Assembly (NCBI GenBank): GCA_025766275.1
Contig: JAFKAC010000003.1
Span: 3,100,001-3,164,000 of the forward strand
Source: Lactarius indigo
Taxonomy: Eukaryota; Basidiomycota; Agaricomycetes; Russulales; Russulaceae
Reading direction: 5' to 3'
Length of the DNA stretch: 64,000 nucleotides
Made by a program: the position numbers and the translations under genes. The notes beneath the pieces were generated by a model, which did no database searches, was not told where the DNA came from, and worked only from the letters and a program-made list of their open reading frames with translations. Positions 11,643 to 24,354 of the stretch are shown in pieces. The stretch's first letter is position 1; each line of letters starts with the position of its first letter.

Positions 11643-14600
11643 ATGTCCGCCGCTCTCGAAAGAAAAGAACGGCCGTCAATTTCCCAAATTTTTGATCTCA
11701 TCCAAGGTTGTGTTTTTTTTTTGCGTTCACAAATCATTATCGAGCGTCTGTCGCATTCCACAAAAGATCTCGTTCTTAGGGTCAAAACTAAACTTAATCA
11801 CCGCGCGGAATCCCAGAGCGCTCATTCCACGACTCTCGTCACTGAGCTTTACGAACTCGCTACATTGTCCGAACGTCTCGTCCTTCTACGTTCCAATTCT
11901 AGCCAGTCCTTGCTAGACCACTGTCAGGCTGATGTCCTTGATCGGGAGGGTCTGTCCGTCCCGCTGTACCTTGACTTCCTTACTACATCTGTCCTGAATA
12001 GGCACTTATTTATGGAACCATTCGAGCTCTATGCGTCTCATTGCGGGTGATCAGGTTCCTGCCGTCGTTGCGGCATGTACGTGTATCCAATAACCTTCGT
12101 CCACTCGTCTTGTCCTGCTTCCGTTATCTCCTCTTATGTACCTCCCCCACTCTAGTAAGGCTCGCCGGCTTCCGCCTTATCGAAGCAGGCTTACCCGAGG
12201 ACCTCGATGTGGATTGTCAGCCTTCCCTTTCGATGTGTTGCGATGTGGGACATTGAACGGCGCTCCCCCTTCCCCAACGTCCCATGCAGGTCTCGTTCAC
12301 ATGTTACAGTTGGCAAGCAAGACCGGCGCTTCCCTAGCAGGTAAAGTGTTTCCCTTTCCCAGGAACAGGTCCCACAAGTCCTTGTAACGCCCTGTGTGAC
12401 CCTCATCGTGTCTTGCTTTTTCTGGACTATTTTATTCTCAGACTCGGGAAAATACGAATCGGCTTCCAGCGTGTTAACATCCGCTGCCAAGGTGCGCGTT
12501 GTAACGGCGCGTTTCGTGAGCTACTAGTTACCCATTTCCACGCCTTAATTGGTTCCAGTTTGAGCAATGCCTCCGAAATGCAGACGACCCTAAAAATATT
12601 CATCGACAGTCCATAGCGCAGGCGACTGTGGTCTATTACTGCAGTAGAATGGAAGCAGTAAGCCTCGTGCCCTGCAAAACGTATCGCATACATGCATCCC
12701 CGTGCTGAGTCATACCCCAGGCTTGGAAGGAGGGCAACGACAGCGTCGCTCAATACATGCTTCGGAATATTACCGGTAAGATGTTATTGCTGATTGCTGT
12801 GCCAAGGTGGGTTCCGCGCTCATCTGATCATCCCAGAAAGCCACGTTGAACGCCTGGCCCATTTGTCCGCGCGTGACGTATGTCCTTTACAAATTTCACC
12901 TCATGTCCGTTACCCTGAGGTCTCGCCCTTCTGTCCCCCAGCGTGAGCTGCTGGCGTCAAAGGTACTCCAGATCGGAAAGTCGCTTCTAATCAGTGAGGG
13001 CCGTGAAGACGACTCGAAAATAGACACAAGAGCCGAGGAGGCCGTCAAGTGGTTGCAAAAGGCGTTCTCTCTGGCGGAGCACCTTGATGACACGCTGACC
13101 GCCGGCGCTGTAGACCTGAAGGTCAGGTTTTTGTTTTCGGCGGACAACGTGACTGACTGTGGATGCTTCCTGTCTTAGCGATGCATTTTGAAAAATTTAG
13201 GTTCACCTCGTCCGGTCCTTCGTCCCTGCTTCGTGTTTGACCCCCGGTTCCCAGCACGTGCATACGTCCTTTCGTCCAGTCTGAATGCGGAGAACCTTGC
13301 GCGCGCTGAGACGGCCCTGAATGAGTTGCTCGATTCGATACCTCCGGAACACGTAAGCGTCCATCAAAACTCCACTGGCTTATTGCTGTCTAAACGCTGC
13401 TGTTAGCTCAAGGCCGCAGCAAGTCAAGAACTGCGCTGGTGGAAGCTTGCGGTCCTAAAGCGGCGAAACGCCCCCGAGGATGCCCTTTTCGAATGTGAGC
13501 CCCAACCTCGGGTCCTACATCCCATGGCACTGAATTCGATCCATTAATGATCACGGCGCACCTAGCCTTCAGGTCTATCATTGAACATATGGAATTCACG
13601 GAAGATAGTATCAATAAGTTCATCTCCATCCATCCTGAGATCTTCTGGGCAACGACTAATCGCCTATGCTGTCCTAGCATTCTCCTTGATCTAAGGACGG
13701 TGTCGCATCATCTGTAAGTTCCACGTTTTCGGTTGATTGTCGCCCTTACCGTGACTGTCACACATATGTGAAAGGCTCGTGATCAAAGTTATCCAAATGT
13801 GTCTCCGAGCCATCCTGGGGGCTGTCACAAACTCAGGGTTCCCATTTATAGAGCACCTCCTTTTGGCCGTAATATTTCACTGTTCCAAAGACGTGGATCA
13901 TGTCAGGGCGATGCGTGATCTTGGGGAAACTTGTTCTTGTACGTAGAAGCTTTCCACGGGCGCATAACGATGCCATTGGGGCTTCTAGTGCTAGAGTCCG
14001 CCGACTTCGAGCTCCCAAAGATTGGCGCCACTGCGTGTCTCATGGTAATGTATCTTATTTTCCGTCTGGTGCCATGATGATGGGAGCTGTCCACAGTTGT
14101 TCTATCAATACGGAGAGCGAAAGCGCTCCCTCAAGCGGTGTTCGGATGCTGTAGACTGGTTCCTGCTTGGAACGCGAAAAGCTTTTTCGAGCGTGGCAGA
14201 TACCTGTGCGAGTAAATGTATTCGGAAGGCGGCCCTTTGTCATATCGAGCAAGAGGAATACGCGCAAGCCTCGGCCATAATCCGCCATTGTCCCGGGGAT
14301 GAAGCTGCGACTCACTATCTGACCTTCTTGGTCGCGGTTAAACAAGGTAAGAATACTTATCGGGGCTGCGTGCCATGGCGCAGCCAATTCCACTGACTCC
14401 GCGTCAAAGGATGGGAAAATGATGGTATGGATCAACTGATATTTGTCGATAACGTCTTAGTCCCCTCTTGATGGCGTTTCTTTCCCCTTAGCAATTCGGG
14501 CGGTCAAGGACATGGTTCATGGTACCTGCTTCGACGAGAGAATGTTGCTCATGGCCACGCGGCTGGCGTATGAATCTGATATGAAGAATGTGCTCCTCTC

Positions 14601-16438
14601 CGTTTTACAGGAACTCATAGACTTCGTGGGAGCCCGGAAGACGACCGAAATGAATGTCGAGCCCGTCACCTTGGTCCGCTGTATGATCAGACTCGTTCTT
14701 CGCCTCATAGCCGATCCCGTGAACGTAGGGGAGAAGTAAGTGGGGTTCGTCTATTGATGTATGCGGCGTCCCTCATTACCGCGGACGAAACTAGGGACAT
14801 GCTCATTATCAAGTTGACTGAGCACTTCTCCACAGGTAAGTTCTTACGGATGATGATGAGTCCGTCACTTAAATTTTACTTGATTAAGCGAGGGCACTGG
14901 TCGATGCAGCCCGCAAGGAGAGACGTGTGTCGTTCATAATCAAGGACATCTCCTGGCTGTGGCGTACAGCATACAATTGTGCAATACAAGGATGTACGGA
15001 ATGGGACAACGCCGAAGAAAGAGTTCCTCCTCTTTTTGGCGCGTCACGCGAGGCACGACTCCTTGTTCTTTCCCCTCGGGTTACCTTGTGACCTAAACGG
15101 CCTTAGCTTTTGGAGGCCTACATGGAAACGGCGCTCGAGGTGGATGAAGAGATGCATTTGTGCATCGTCTTTTCCTCGTTTGCTGCTGTCTCGGCCAGGG
15201 GTATATTTCAATCCACCTTCCCGACTTCCTCCGCCCACCTGACGCCGATTGGCAGTGTTTGCTATGCGCAAACTGGAACTCCAGATGGCGAGTTCTGATA
15301 AGGTGCCAGACCACTCCCCTTTATCCCCCCCGAGTGTCATTAATATGTCTTTGCAACTCAGCTTGAGTTCACCGCCCACGAAATTCAGGACTGCGAAGAA
15401 CGGCTGCGCAAGATCCTAGAGAAAGGTGTCATAAGCTCCAACAATGCTCCTCGTGTCGTCCAGTGCCTCAACGTACTGCTAATATTCGAGGCCGAACTCG
15501 CCTGTCGGATGAAAGAGTGGCAAATGATACCCAAAATTATCCAAGTCTGTGTTCCTTCCTCTTTCGCCTGTTGGGGCTGTTTCCATCATATTGGCAGAAA
15601 GTCGGACAGTGCCAAACTTTACCCTCTGACACATTCGAGGCCATTAGCGACATGCTTGTAAGTGTGACTCGAAGCAACGGAGAGTAATCTACCAATTTAC
15701 GCCATGTCTAGTGGTCCGCCAAAGACTGCCCTCTGGATGGTGCGAATTTGTGGTGCGCCTTCGACATCAGCTGACTCTACCTACACAGTCCTTTTCGTGG
15801 CATTAGAGGTACTGTCGATCCTTCTTTCTCTCCGCTCCTCATTCAGCCGCTCTTGCGCCTGATGTGACTGCAGGCGATACTTCACGCCAGCCTTGACTGC
15901 AACACACTATCCGTTGGAAAATTTGCGCGATGGCTGCGCGCGATCTGCACCATGCTCCTCGCCCGGAACACGGTCCCAGACCGCCTGAAAGCCATCGGCT
16001 ATATCGAGCAAGCTATAGTCGTATTAGAAGAGCATGGGGGTGATAGCGATGACGACGAGGTGATCACTCCGTTCTTCCCCCCATTTGTGACTCATCACGA
16101 CCCGTTCCTTTGTCATATGTCCGGTGACAAGACATATCCGTTAGATGAGCGTTATTGGTTGCTTACGACTTGCTATAACACGGGGATTGAGTGCCTTCAG
16201 TACGGCTTCGCCTTACGCACTTCGCGCGTCATTCACACATGTTTTCAAGTGTTTGCTTGCTGGATGATGCTAGGCGATGGTTCGAGGCCAGTGGTCGGAT
16301 ATGCAGGTATGTTCCGGACGGCGCAGTCAGAGCAAAAAAAGTGCGTCACCCCTCCTGTCTTGTAACCTTATTCCCATGCTTCCTGGGGAACAGATTACCG
16401 ATACATACACTCACCTCATGAACCGTTATGGTTCATGA
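11643..16438 (+). CDS. SPO22: SPO22/ZIP4-family meiosis protein (TPR)
   Basis: This meiotic protein of the Spo22/Zip4 family (TEX11 in animals) is a TPR scaffold linking synapsis to crossover formation. I resolve 29 exons: 11643-11949, 12002-12076, 12156-12215, 12290-12340, 12442-12491, 12559-12657, 12721-12775, 12837-12877, 12942-13121, 13179-13200, 13255-13352, 13407-13494, 13566-13713, 13775-13938, 13989-14044, 14097-14346, 14492-14735, 14795-14835, 14889-15052, 15107-15200, 15256-15302, 15362-15544, 15598-15657, 15712-15739, 15789-15808, 15874-16059, 16132-16199, 16250-16340 and 16394-16438. All phases agree and the product is about 1004 aa. Family-like segments include LARAYVLSSSLNAENLARAE, SDAVDWFLLGTRKAFSS, KDISWLWRTAYNCAIQGC and YPLDERYWLLTTCYNTGIEC. 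The intron after 15052 fits only as GC-AG. The 3' end faces UTP18 across 179 bp. Confidence 0.85.
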
Positions 16439-16617
16439 ACTATTCTCGCTCCGATTACCTTTATACTTCTTGGTGCTCTTGCCTGGGTTTGTCTCTACCG
16501 TTGCTTGATCCCCGCGCCGTGCTTCTCGGGTTGGTCTGTTCTGCCCCCACTCCCTGGTATGCAACAACTCTCAGACACGTGTATGAAACAGACGTAATAC
16601 AATATTCTGGATCATCA

Positions 16618-18729
16618 TTACCCCCCGTGTGCGTCGTAATCTTTGAGGTGATATAACAAAACACGACCGCGAGTGTTACCAATGGCAACGTATTCACTAC
16701 CTGATGAGAAATCAACGCTAGTGACGTGCCCAAGAGGTGTGCTTGACGTGGGCCAGTTCGAGAACGCGGTCAGAGATGGCATGTGAATCTGGCGATCGAA
16801 CTGTTAGTGTGCTGTCTGGCATTTCGGTTGGCGCGGAGACAGTCATACCAAACGCAACTGGTCCTTTTGCGCCTTGCTTGCAATCGCGAGTAACTGTGAG
16901 TCCTGGTTGAATCGTGCCACTGATATGGGGGTCGTGAGGTTGCCAATTGCCTTCAAAGGCTTAGGTCGGTTGCTTTTCCTCCACGAGGCGGTGGACGTCT
17001 CCGAGTCATACACGTTGACAATTCCTGATTTCGACCTGTTCCACGGAGAGAGGACGATTTGAGCGGCCCGCGTGCAACTACCCCGAGGCGATTGTAAACT
17101 TTTTACTCACCCAATAGCAACATAGTTTCCCGAGCGATCGCCCACCAAAACGCGGCTTCCAAATCCGCCATCGTCTTTCCACCGGTGCACACACCGCCGC
17201 GTGCTGATGTCCCACAGATACGCCTCTGCGTCCTCGCTCAGTGTCATGAGCTCGCGCCCATTTGGCAACCACCACAGCGCTCTCACACCCGTGTTTGCCT
17301 TGACACTTCCGACTGCCTGGCCCCCGCCGGTGCGCCAGTCGACCAGGTGCACGTATCCACGGCGCCCGGCGACCGCAAGGACATCTCCGCCTGAGTTGAA
17401 GGCACACGTCTCCATGCTGAAATCCGCGTTGTTGTTTCCATTTGTAAACGTTGTGCCCCACAACCCGCGCGGCGAACGCGTTGTTGCCCCAGATTGCAAA
17501 TCGTATGTGTAATAGAACGGACGGTGGCCAGTGAGAAGAATCGATGAGCCACCGGGATGGAACTGCGCATTGGTGACAGGTAACGCAGGGATGTGAAGTG
17601 TTTGCAGGCGTGGGTTCGTGTGCCCATCAATCTATGTACGTTTTTTTTTTTTAGTATTTAGTATTTGGTGCGTTAGTGCCAATTGGGAAATGAGGGTGGG
17701 GAGGTGGAGAGGATGCGCAGAAGAGTAAGCACGGACATTAAACAAACGTATTCGGCGGTCTGAGCTTGCGATAAGGAGCATGGAGACTTGCGAAGACGGG
17801 TGAAATTGTATGGCGTTGACCTCACCCTCTGCTTGGGCAACCTGGTTGGCGTCACGGAGCCGCTCTATAGCCAGCACACCTGGATCGAGGCGTGTGCGAT
17901 GTCTGTGGCTCAATATCCCACCAGACGACGTGACGAGCGTGTCCAAATCGAGGCTCCCAATATCTTCATCATCGCCGTCGTCTGTGCGCCGCCGTTTCCG
18001 TCGTGCGGCGGCGGTAGCCCACTCCGGGGTTGGGTTCATTTTCACGAATTGTCGTCGCAGGCGCCGCTCGTACTCGCGCCCGTTGATCGCGTCCTCTTCT
18101 GGCGCATCGCGCAGCTTGCGGAGGCGTGCGGAGGAGGCGAGCGAGACCTCGAGCGAGGCATCGTCGGGGTCTGTCCACGCAGGTGCCTTGCGGCTTTTGG
18201 GTTTGGATTTGGGGAAACGAGATGCGAGGGGAGCGGAAGAGGTGGGAAGGGCCTCCTCAGCTCCGGGTGTGTCTACGTCGTTCGATGCCTCGCTTTGCGC
18301 GCCGTCCCCATTGTAAGAAGCATAGGGTTTCTCTTCGCTCGTCAGTGAGCTAAAGTCGAGGGCATCATCTTTCGCGTGCTGGAACTTGGAGGCAGCTCCA
18401 TCATCCACGAAAAAGAGCTTTGAGGGAGTGAGATCGCTGGCTAAGGAACAGGTCGCTAGCCATGACTGACTTACGTCTGAATCAAGTAAACCCTCCAGCT
18501 CTGCCGCGTTCTCCTCGACATCATTATCCGACTCCGAAGCCCTCTCTTCGCAAGTAGTGATTCTCTTCCGTCTTCCCACGGACGGTTTGCCAAATAGGAG
18601 GCTCTCCAGCCTGCATTCTTCGTCGTCTTTGTCGACGCCATCGTCCGACAGGACTGCTACACCGAGTGGTATGGCATGTTCGTGTGCAGGCTTGTCCTTG
18701 CGCAGACGTTTGCGGGTGTGCTTGCCCAT
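16618..18729 (-). CDS. UTP18: U3 snoRNP / SSU processome WD40 protein Utp18
   Basis: Utp18 is a nucleolar WD40 subunit of the small-subunit processome (UTP-B) needed for 18S rRNA maturation. Exons are 18729-18475, 18417-17737, 17631-17111, 17035-16849 and 16788-16618, giving about 604 aa against 594 in budding yeast. The N-terminus is basic and acidic. LFFVDD at about residues 86-91 matches the arch-interacting motif (LFx-V-D) through which Utp18 recruits Mtr4 and the exosome. The beta-propeller then includes NAIQFHPSSQVSMLLIASSD, NPRLQTLHIPALPVTNAQFH, SGIVNVYDS, RFNQDSQLLAIASKAQKD and HVTSVDFSSGSEYVAIGNT, all characteristic of the family. The first intron (18418-18474) is 57 nt, in frame and without a stop, so reading through would add 19 residues just before the motif. 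Convergent with SPO22. Confidence 0.93.
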
Positions 18730-21700
18730 TGAGAGTGCGCACTTGGGGGATGCTCCCGACTGACATTTTCAATCTCGGCCCGATACGGCCCGGAAGCATT
18801 TGCTATACGATGGCCCGTTCGTAGTATTGACGGATGGGACTGCAGTCATTCGCAATACCTATTACACTCCCAAAAGAGCCGCAATGGCACGACTCCACTT
18901 AGGTGAGGCTTCTGTCGTATCCCTTGCCTTGAAGGGAACCATCCGAGTCGCACAAGCACCCATCTCCCGGATACTTCGCGTCCACGGGGGATAGAGCCTA
19001 TGCATTTGCTCTTTCATCCAAGTATCTTACCAAATGTCTTAGCCCTTATTCTGTACGCTCTGTATGGCACCTCATCCATATACATGAAGATAGTCAGGCC
19101 TCCGTGTATTGCCTGGTGCAAGAATGTCTGGCCGCGCTTCTCCCGAACTGGGTTGTGTGCCATCCATCTAGATTCAAAGGTCTCATCGGGTGTGCGTTGC
19201 CCCTGCTGGTCTGGCATGCACTCCTCGGGTCCAACGCTAGTTCATCAACCATCTGAGTCTCATGCAATCGTGCTCTTTATGGCTATACGGCCTTCGGTTG
19301 CCTCATAGAACAGTTGGCGTGGAGAAACTTTGTAGGAACATTATCTCATCTTTCGGCTGAACCGTAACAGAGCCTGTGTCCACGGAACTCCGACTACTCG
19401 AGTGCATGACGATCTAGGCGAGTATCACAAAAGTGAAGCTAGTGAAGTCTCATGTCATTGTCAGGGTGGTGATGACTTACTATTGTGGCTATCGTGATTC
19501 TGGCGGAATCAGTTCGCGCGAAAACTCGATTCCTGTTCACTTATCCCTAACTCTTCTCCTTCGGGTTGAACTCTCTCTCTGGCGCATTCCGTAGATGCTT
19601 GTTGCGGTAGGTTTAGAATCGAAATGGAGACTGACACCGCCTCTCGGGTCTTGCTAAACCCCATGCTGAGCTCCGATGGTTTCGCGATGGACAAGACCAA
19701 AATCGGAACTGGAAACTGGCCCAGTACACGATACGCGATACGTGAATTGAGTTTTACCTTCGAGAAGTGGCCTAGAGGAAGAGTGACTTAGAGTAGGTTG
19801 CACGCATCTTGCCGTGGAAATAAGCTGGTCCCTCGGGTGAGGCAACGGAGAGCACTTCCTCAAGGAGATCCATAGCTTCCACCGTGTTCGTATTGAGCAC
19901 TACTGATCGCATCTACATCCTTCATTCAGTAGATAAACCCGCGAATTGTCTCGTCACCTTTGGCTGCCCGCTTGTCATGTCTGTCCCGTGGAGCCGCGTC
20001 GTCTGATGGTGAACTGCACAGGGTATATTTGTTCCCTATCTGATCCATGGATATTGTATAACCGATGGGCGGTAACTTAGTTGCTCGGCACGCTCATGGA
20101 GAACAGTGTTCATCTCTGCCAGTCGACTTGAGGTTCTGTTTTTACTCGGGCGGATACAGTAAATCGATCCTCGGCCCCTCGCCCCAGGCCCTGTGAAAAT
20201 TGAGGAGACCCTCTCGAAATTTGTCACATCCTTCTCGACTCCTTTCCGGATAGATAAGGGACCGCAAAAAGCCCATCATCATGGTACCGACTGAGTCGGG
20301 ATCCTTACGTGGATATTGCTGAGCTCACAGAACCGACCTCAGTTCACTACACCGTTGGTAAAGCCCATCAGAATGATACATATATGTAATCGAAGCCGAA
20401 CATTACAGTAATTGAAACAACGTGGGATTCCTTGGCCAGCCTGCAAAGGCATAACTTATCATTCGGGTCGCTGGCAAGTTAGACGCGAATCTCCTATCGG
20501 CCGCATTCCATCATTGGCGGACGTGGCACCATGAATACTGGCAAACAAGTACATTGAATCTTCCTAGCTTATGGCAGTGTCCGCGCCAGAAAGTGATGTC
20601 TCGTGTGGGTTCTACAAAGACCGAGAGAGCTTGCCGAAACCCGCGTTTCCACCGTGATAACCCGTCAGGAGGCTAGCATCCTATTCTTGCACATACAATA
20701 ATCAGTGTTAGAGTGGGCATTGCACTGCGCTGCCAACGTGCACAGTCCGAGAGTGAACAAGTCCGCACGGGAGCAAACATTCACTACGAGTGTGGCGGCT
20801 GCTCGGGAGCCCAGGTTTGTCCAGGTCCAGGCAACTTATTCTTCCGCTATGGTTTAGTCACTCTCAGGTACGTTGTGCGGACATATGGCTTGTTGCGAAC
20901 CCCTTCCCAGCACCGCAGTCTCAGGGGCTGCATCTTGAATGCGTATGCAACATAAAGCCGTAAGCAACTATGTCAGACCAACCCTGGTTTCTACACGGCC
21001 TTGGTGTTTCCGGCTCTTCACCTGCTGAGTGGTTCTATATATGTAATCAAAGGAGTGTTTTTTTAAAAGTGGTAATAAAGGTACTGACGTACTTGAGGCA
21101 TTGTCACACCTGTCTGGTTCAATGGTCTGTACTCATTTTCAGTGTCCAAACAAGAAACCTCATACCCCCTATGCCAGGCAGCAGAACAACCTATGGGTAT
21201 GAGGCACCGTCACGTCCGATACTTGGCCCATTTACCTATCCATTCCCATCCAAAACCTTGTCTAAAACTACTGGTACCGATAGAGGTGCAAATATACTTC
21301 CGATATGCCTCCGAGTCGCGACTGCAATCATCAGTGACACCACCAAAGAGTGGACAATCCGGACCAGATGTATTTTTGTAGAATCGCAAACAAGGTTTTT
21401 TTGGAGAAGGAACCCGATTGCGAGAAGCCGGACAGGTCCAGATAAGAAACTGTCGCAATGTCCATGGATTAGTCACGGTTTGTCGTAAACACACCGCGAT
21501 ATCGGCCTCAGAATGGATTTGTAACAAACCCGTGGTCTTCTCTCGTTATCTAACCCGCACACGGTATCGCACTTTGTTTTCTCAAGCGATTTGTATATTT
21601 TGGTTACGAAAAGAAAGGTCTTTTGAAATTTCCGGGATTAAGTGTTTCTGTTTGGTGGTGTTCCTGAGGATTTCGACCCAGATTGGATAGATGGCAGTGC

Positions 21701-24354
21701 CAGCGTGCCTTCTCTTATTCTACATACTTCAAGGGACACTGAATGCACACATGTAGCACGCTATGATACAGTTTGAGGGGCATACGTATTGTGGTTGCAG
21801 ATATGATATGATTGAAATAAGGAATCATTCCATTCCTGTCTGTTGCCATAACCGGTACCAGTTCGAACTCCCACATTGCATGGCTGTTGTTCGTCCCTCA
21901 TACAATAAGGCCGTTCTTTGTGCTCGCACTTGACCAATTCGGCAGATTGAGGGGTCAACCGGTCAATTCTCAGGCTGATTTGTGCTCTTCCATTATGTGC
22001 ATTTCTTAACCCAGCCCGTGATCTCATTATTCCAAACCTGCGCCTTCTCTGTCTAACTTGCAAGCCGCTAGTCTCTAAAGCATCACTGCATCACTTTCTC
22101 CTTTTCTAGCACCCACAATGGACCACTTGGCTTCACTACGGGGATCTGAGATGAAAACCGCTTGCACACTGTTTTTCATGCACGCATGCCGCGGAACATA
22201 ATAACTTGTATCTGGGTGCTTCGTTTCCATCCTCCGAAGAGACACAAAGCAAAGAATATCCCATGGGTCTGTTCCATCGGTGCCGTCGTATCATTACAAT
22301 ACCTGTGGAGTTGTAACCACGCCATGCCAACTGTCATACACAACCTCAAATTACAGTAAGGAGGAGCGTTATCCCATTGTGATGGCCTCATGTCAAGGCT
22401 GGGGTCTTCGTCGAAGACAGGGGTTCTAATTCATCTTCTGTAAGATGCTCGCTTATGAAGGACATACAATATTTCCGGCTCTACTGGCTCCGATTCGACT
22501 TCTACGAAAGCTAACGGAGCGTGTAAATTGGCCACGCGGACGTCTGCATGAAGATCTGGCTCCAGTTCATCACTTCGGCCTTTTGCGCTCGGAGGTCGTG
22601 ACGTCCACGCGCCGGCTATGCATGGAAGCCGAGGTGGAAAAAACAGAAAACCCTTTCATTTCGCGGTGTGCTCCGCAGGTGACACATCATGTCAATAGCG
22701 TTTTGGCACTCGGATCGACCGGATGCGGCATTGCGGCAAGTCCAGCGTGAGTCATCGTGTTTCTCACCCAGGAATGTCTTCTGGTGGGCTGGTGGGGTCT
22801 CGGCGGCATTCCGAGTACAGCAGCTGATGAAGCGCTGATGGGTCGAGCTCGTAGAAGTCCCGGACGTTTCATAAGCTTTAATATCGTACATCTTTCGCGT
22901 CACTTTTTACGACAGGAGTGATGACGCCTTTGGTCCGGAATCGTTTCATCTTTTGCTCAAGCAGAAAATCTTCTCAGCGCTCAGCGCTTGTCACACTATG
23001 TCGGTTGCTGGGAAGGGCTCTTTCGGGAAAAATACGGTGTTAAACAAGACAATAATACTCTTTTTTTTCGCCATTGATCTACGGTAACAAGAACGTTCTT
23101 GGCATTCAGTTCGCGAACCTCATTTTAAATGCCTAGACATAGACAGGTCCTTACTATAACGTGAAATGATCCCACCCTAAGTAAGGTTCGCGTTCACTTG
23201 GCTGCTTGTCCTCTAGGTGACTATGCTCCATGGACGAACAGCCAGTACAGTATTACGCATCACGCAGACTCCACCGCTCCACCCACGAAAGAGCCTCCTC
23301 CTGGGAAACCATCACTTCTTGGGCTCAAGGCGAGTGATACCCTGCTAGGGAGTTGATTCCTAACAAGGTCTTGTTCCTATTTCACCACCATATGGAGTTC
23401 AGGATCCACGGATATGCCCATCCGATTACGAACAGAGAAATTCTAGGCTCAGCCTTGCACGCCAGAAGTTCTATAACAGAAATGAATGATATACGTGATT
23501 GTGCTGTCCTGAATCTTGGGGGAGGGCATCATCTTGACACAGCATTCTTCAGTCCAGAAGGAGGCGGAGTGCCAACCCGAAGTCACTGGGATTTTTCCCC
23601 CTTCTTACGATCTTCGATGAACACAAATGGGGCTTCACAGGATTCGCCCATGCGGGTACAGGACGGCCAACCCATCGCGGGCGGGCACCTAACGACCATC
23701 TGTGTTGTTACCATAAGCGATTTTAAGCGATGAAGGGTTCCCGGGATTTGCCATCGGAAAATGAAACCAACAGATGGAATATGGGGTTATCAAACGTTCT
23801 CCGCTTCAAGTGCACACTCCGACTAATCCGACAGTCCCTGTTCTGTGACATACAGTGTCTGAGCGTAGGGGGCGGATCAAATGCGGTAAAGGTGCCGTAT
23901 GGGCCTCGGTGGTGCTTGGACACTGGGCAAACAGGAGGACGGAAAGTATGAAACCAAGAATCCGGTGACTGTGGCGTCCAAGCAGGAAATTAAACCGGAA
24001 ATGTATGGGAGAGCCAGATCGAGTTCGATGCAATGGCGAGCTTGACCGCTAAGACAGACCCCAGACTGATTGAGTTACTAAGTATGACCCATGGATTTTC
24101 CCTCCGCTTGTCATCCACCGTCGCCACCAACTTTCGTACTATCCTTCTTGTTTTCTTTGTTCCTTATCACTCATTCCTGTTCTTAACTCTGCTCTCCGTC
24201 CTTTTCTGTACTATCCTGTACGTTCACAGTTTCTCTCCACGTGCTCCGCCGCTCCAAGCCCTTTTCCCTCTTTGTCTCTGTCCATTTCTACCTCTTTCCC
24301 ACACTACTCGGATAATCGCCCTGTCTATCTCGGTTCCTTGGCCAACTTAGAAGG
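18730..24354. other. 5.6-kb gene-poor region
   Basis: I find no gene here that I can support. The longest frame is 172 codons (20970-21488 plus). It has no recognisable motif, no good codon pattern and no exon partners. The sequence is of mixed composition with scattered stops on both strands, as expected of decayed or neutral DNA. No LTRs, reverse transcriptase, integrase or transposase motifs are visible. A 10-bp inverted repeat with a 27-nt loop lies at 21158-21204. The last 300 bp (about 24080-24350) are pyrimidine-rich and probably form the promoter and leader of the G-alpha gene. Confidence 0.45.
21158..21204. repeat. Perfect 10-bp inverted repeat, 27-nt loop
   Basis: CCTCATACCC at 21158-21167 is mirrored by GGGTATGAGG at 21195-21204. 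It could form a hairpin or be a coincidental palindrome; no gene is attached to it. Confidence 0.5.

Noticed and set aside
18940..19255. Open plus-strand stretch resembling a coding exon (YLTKCLSPYS...)
   Set aside because: About 100 codons without a stop but no start, partner exon or family match; chance cannot be excluded.
20970..21488. 172-codon plus-strand open frame
   Set aside because: No motif, no splice-linked neighbours, and frequent Cys/Trp/Arg as in chance translation of non-coding DNA.
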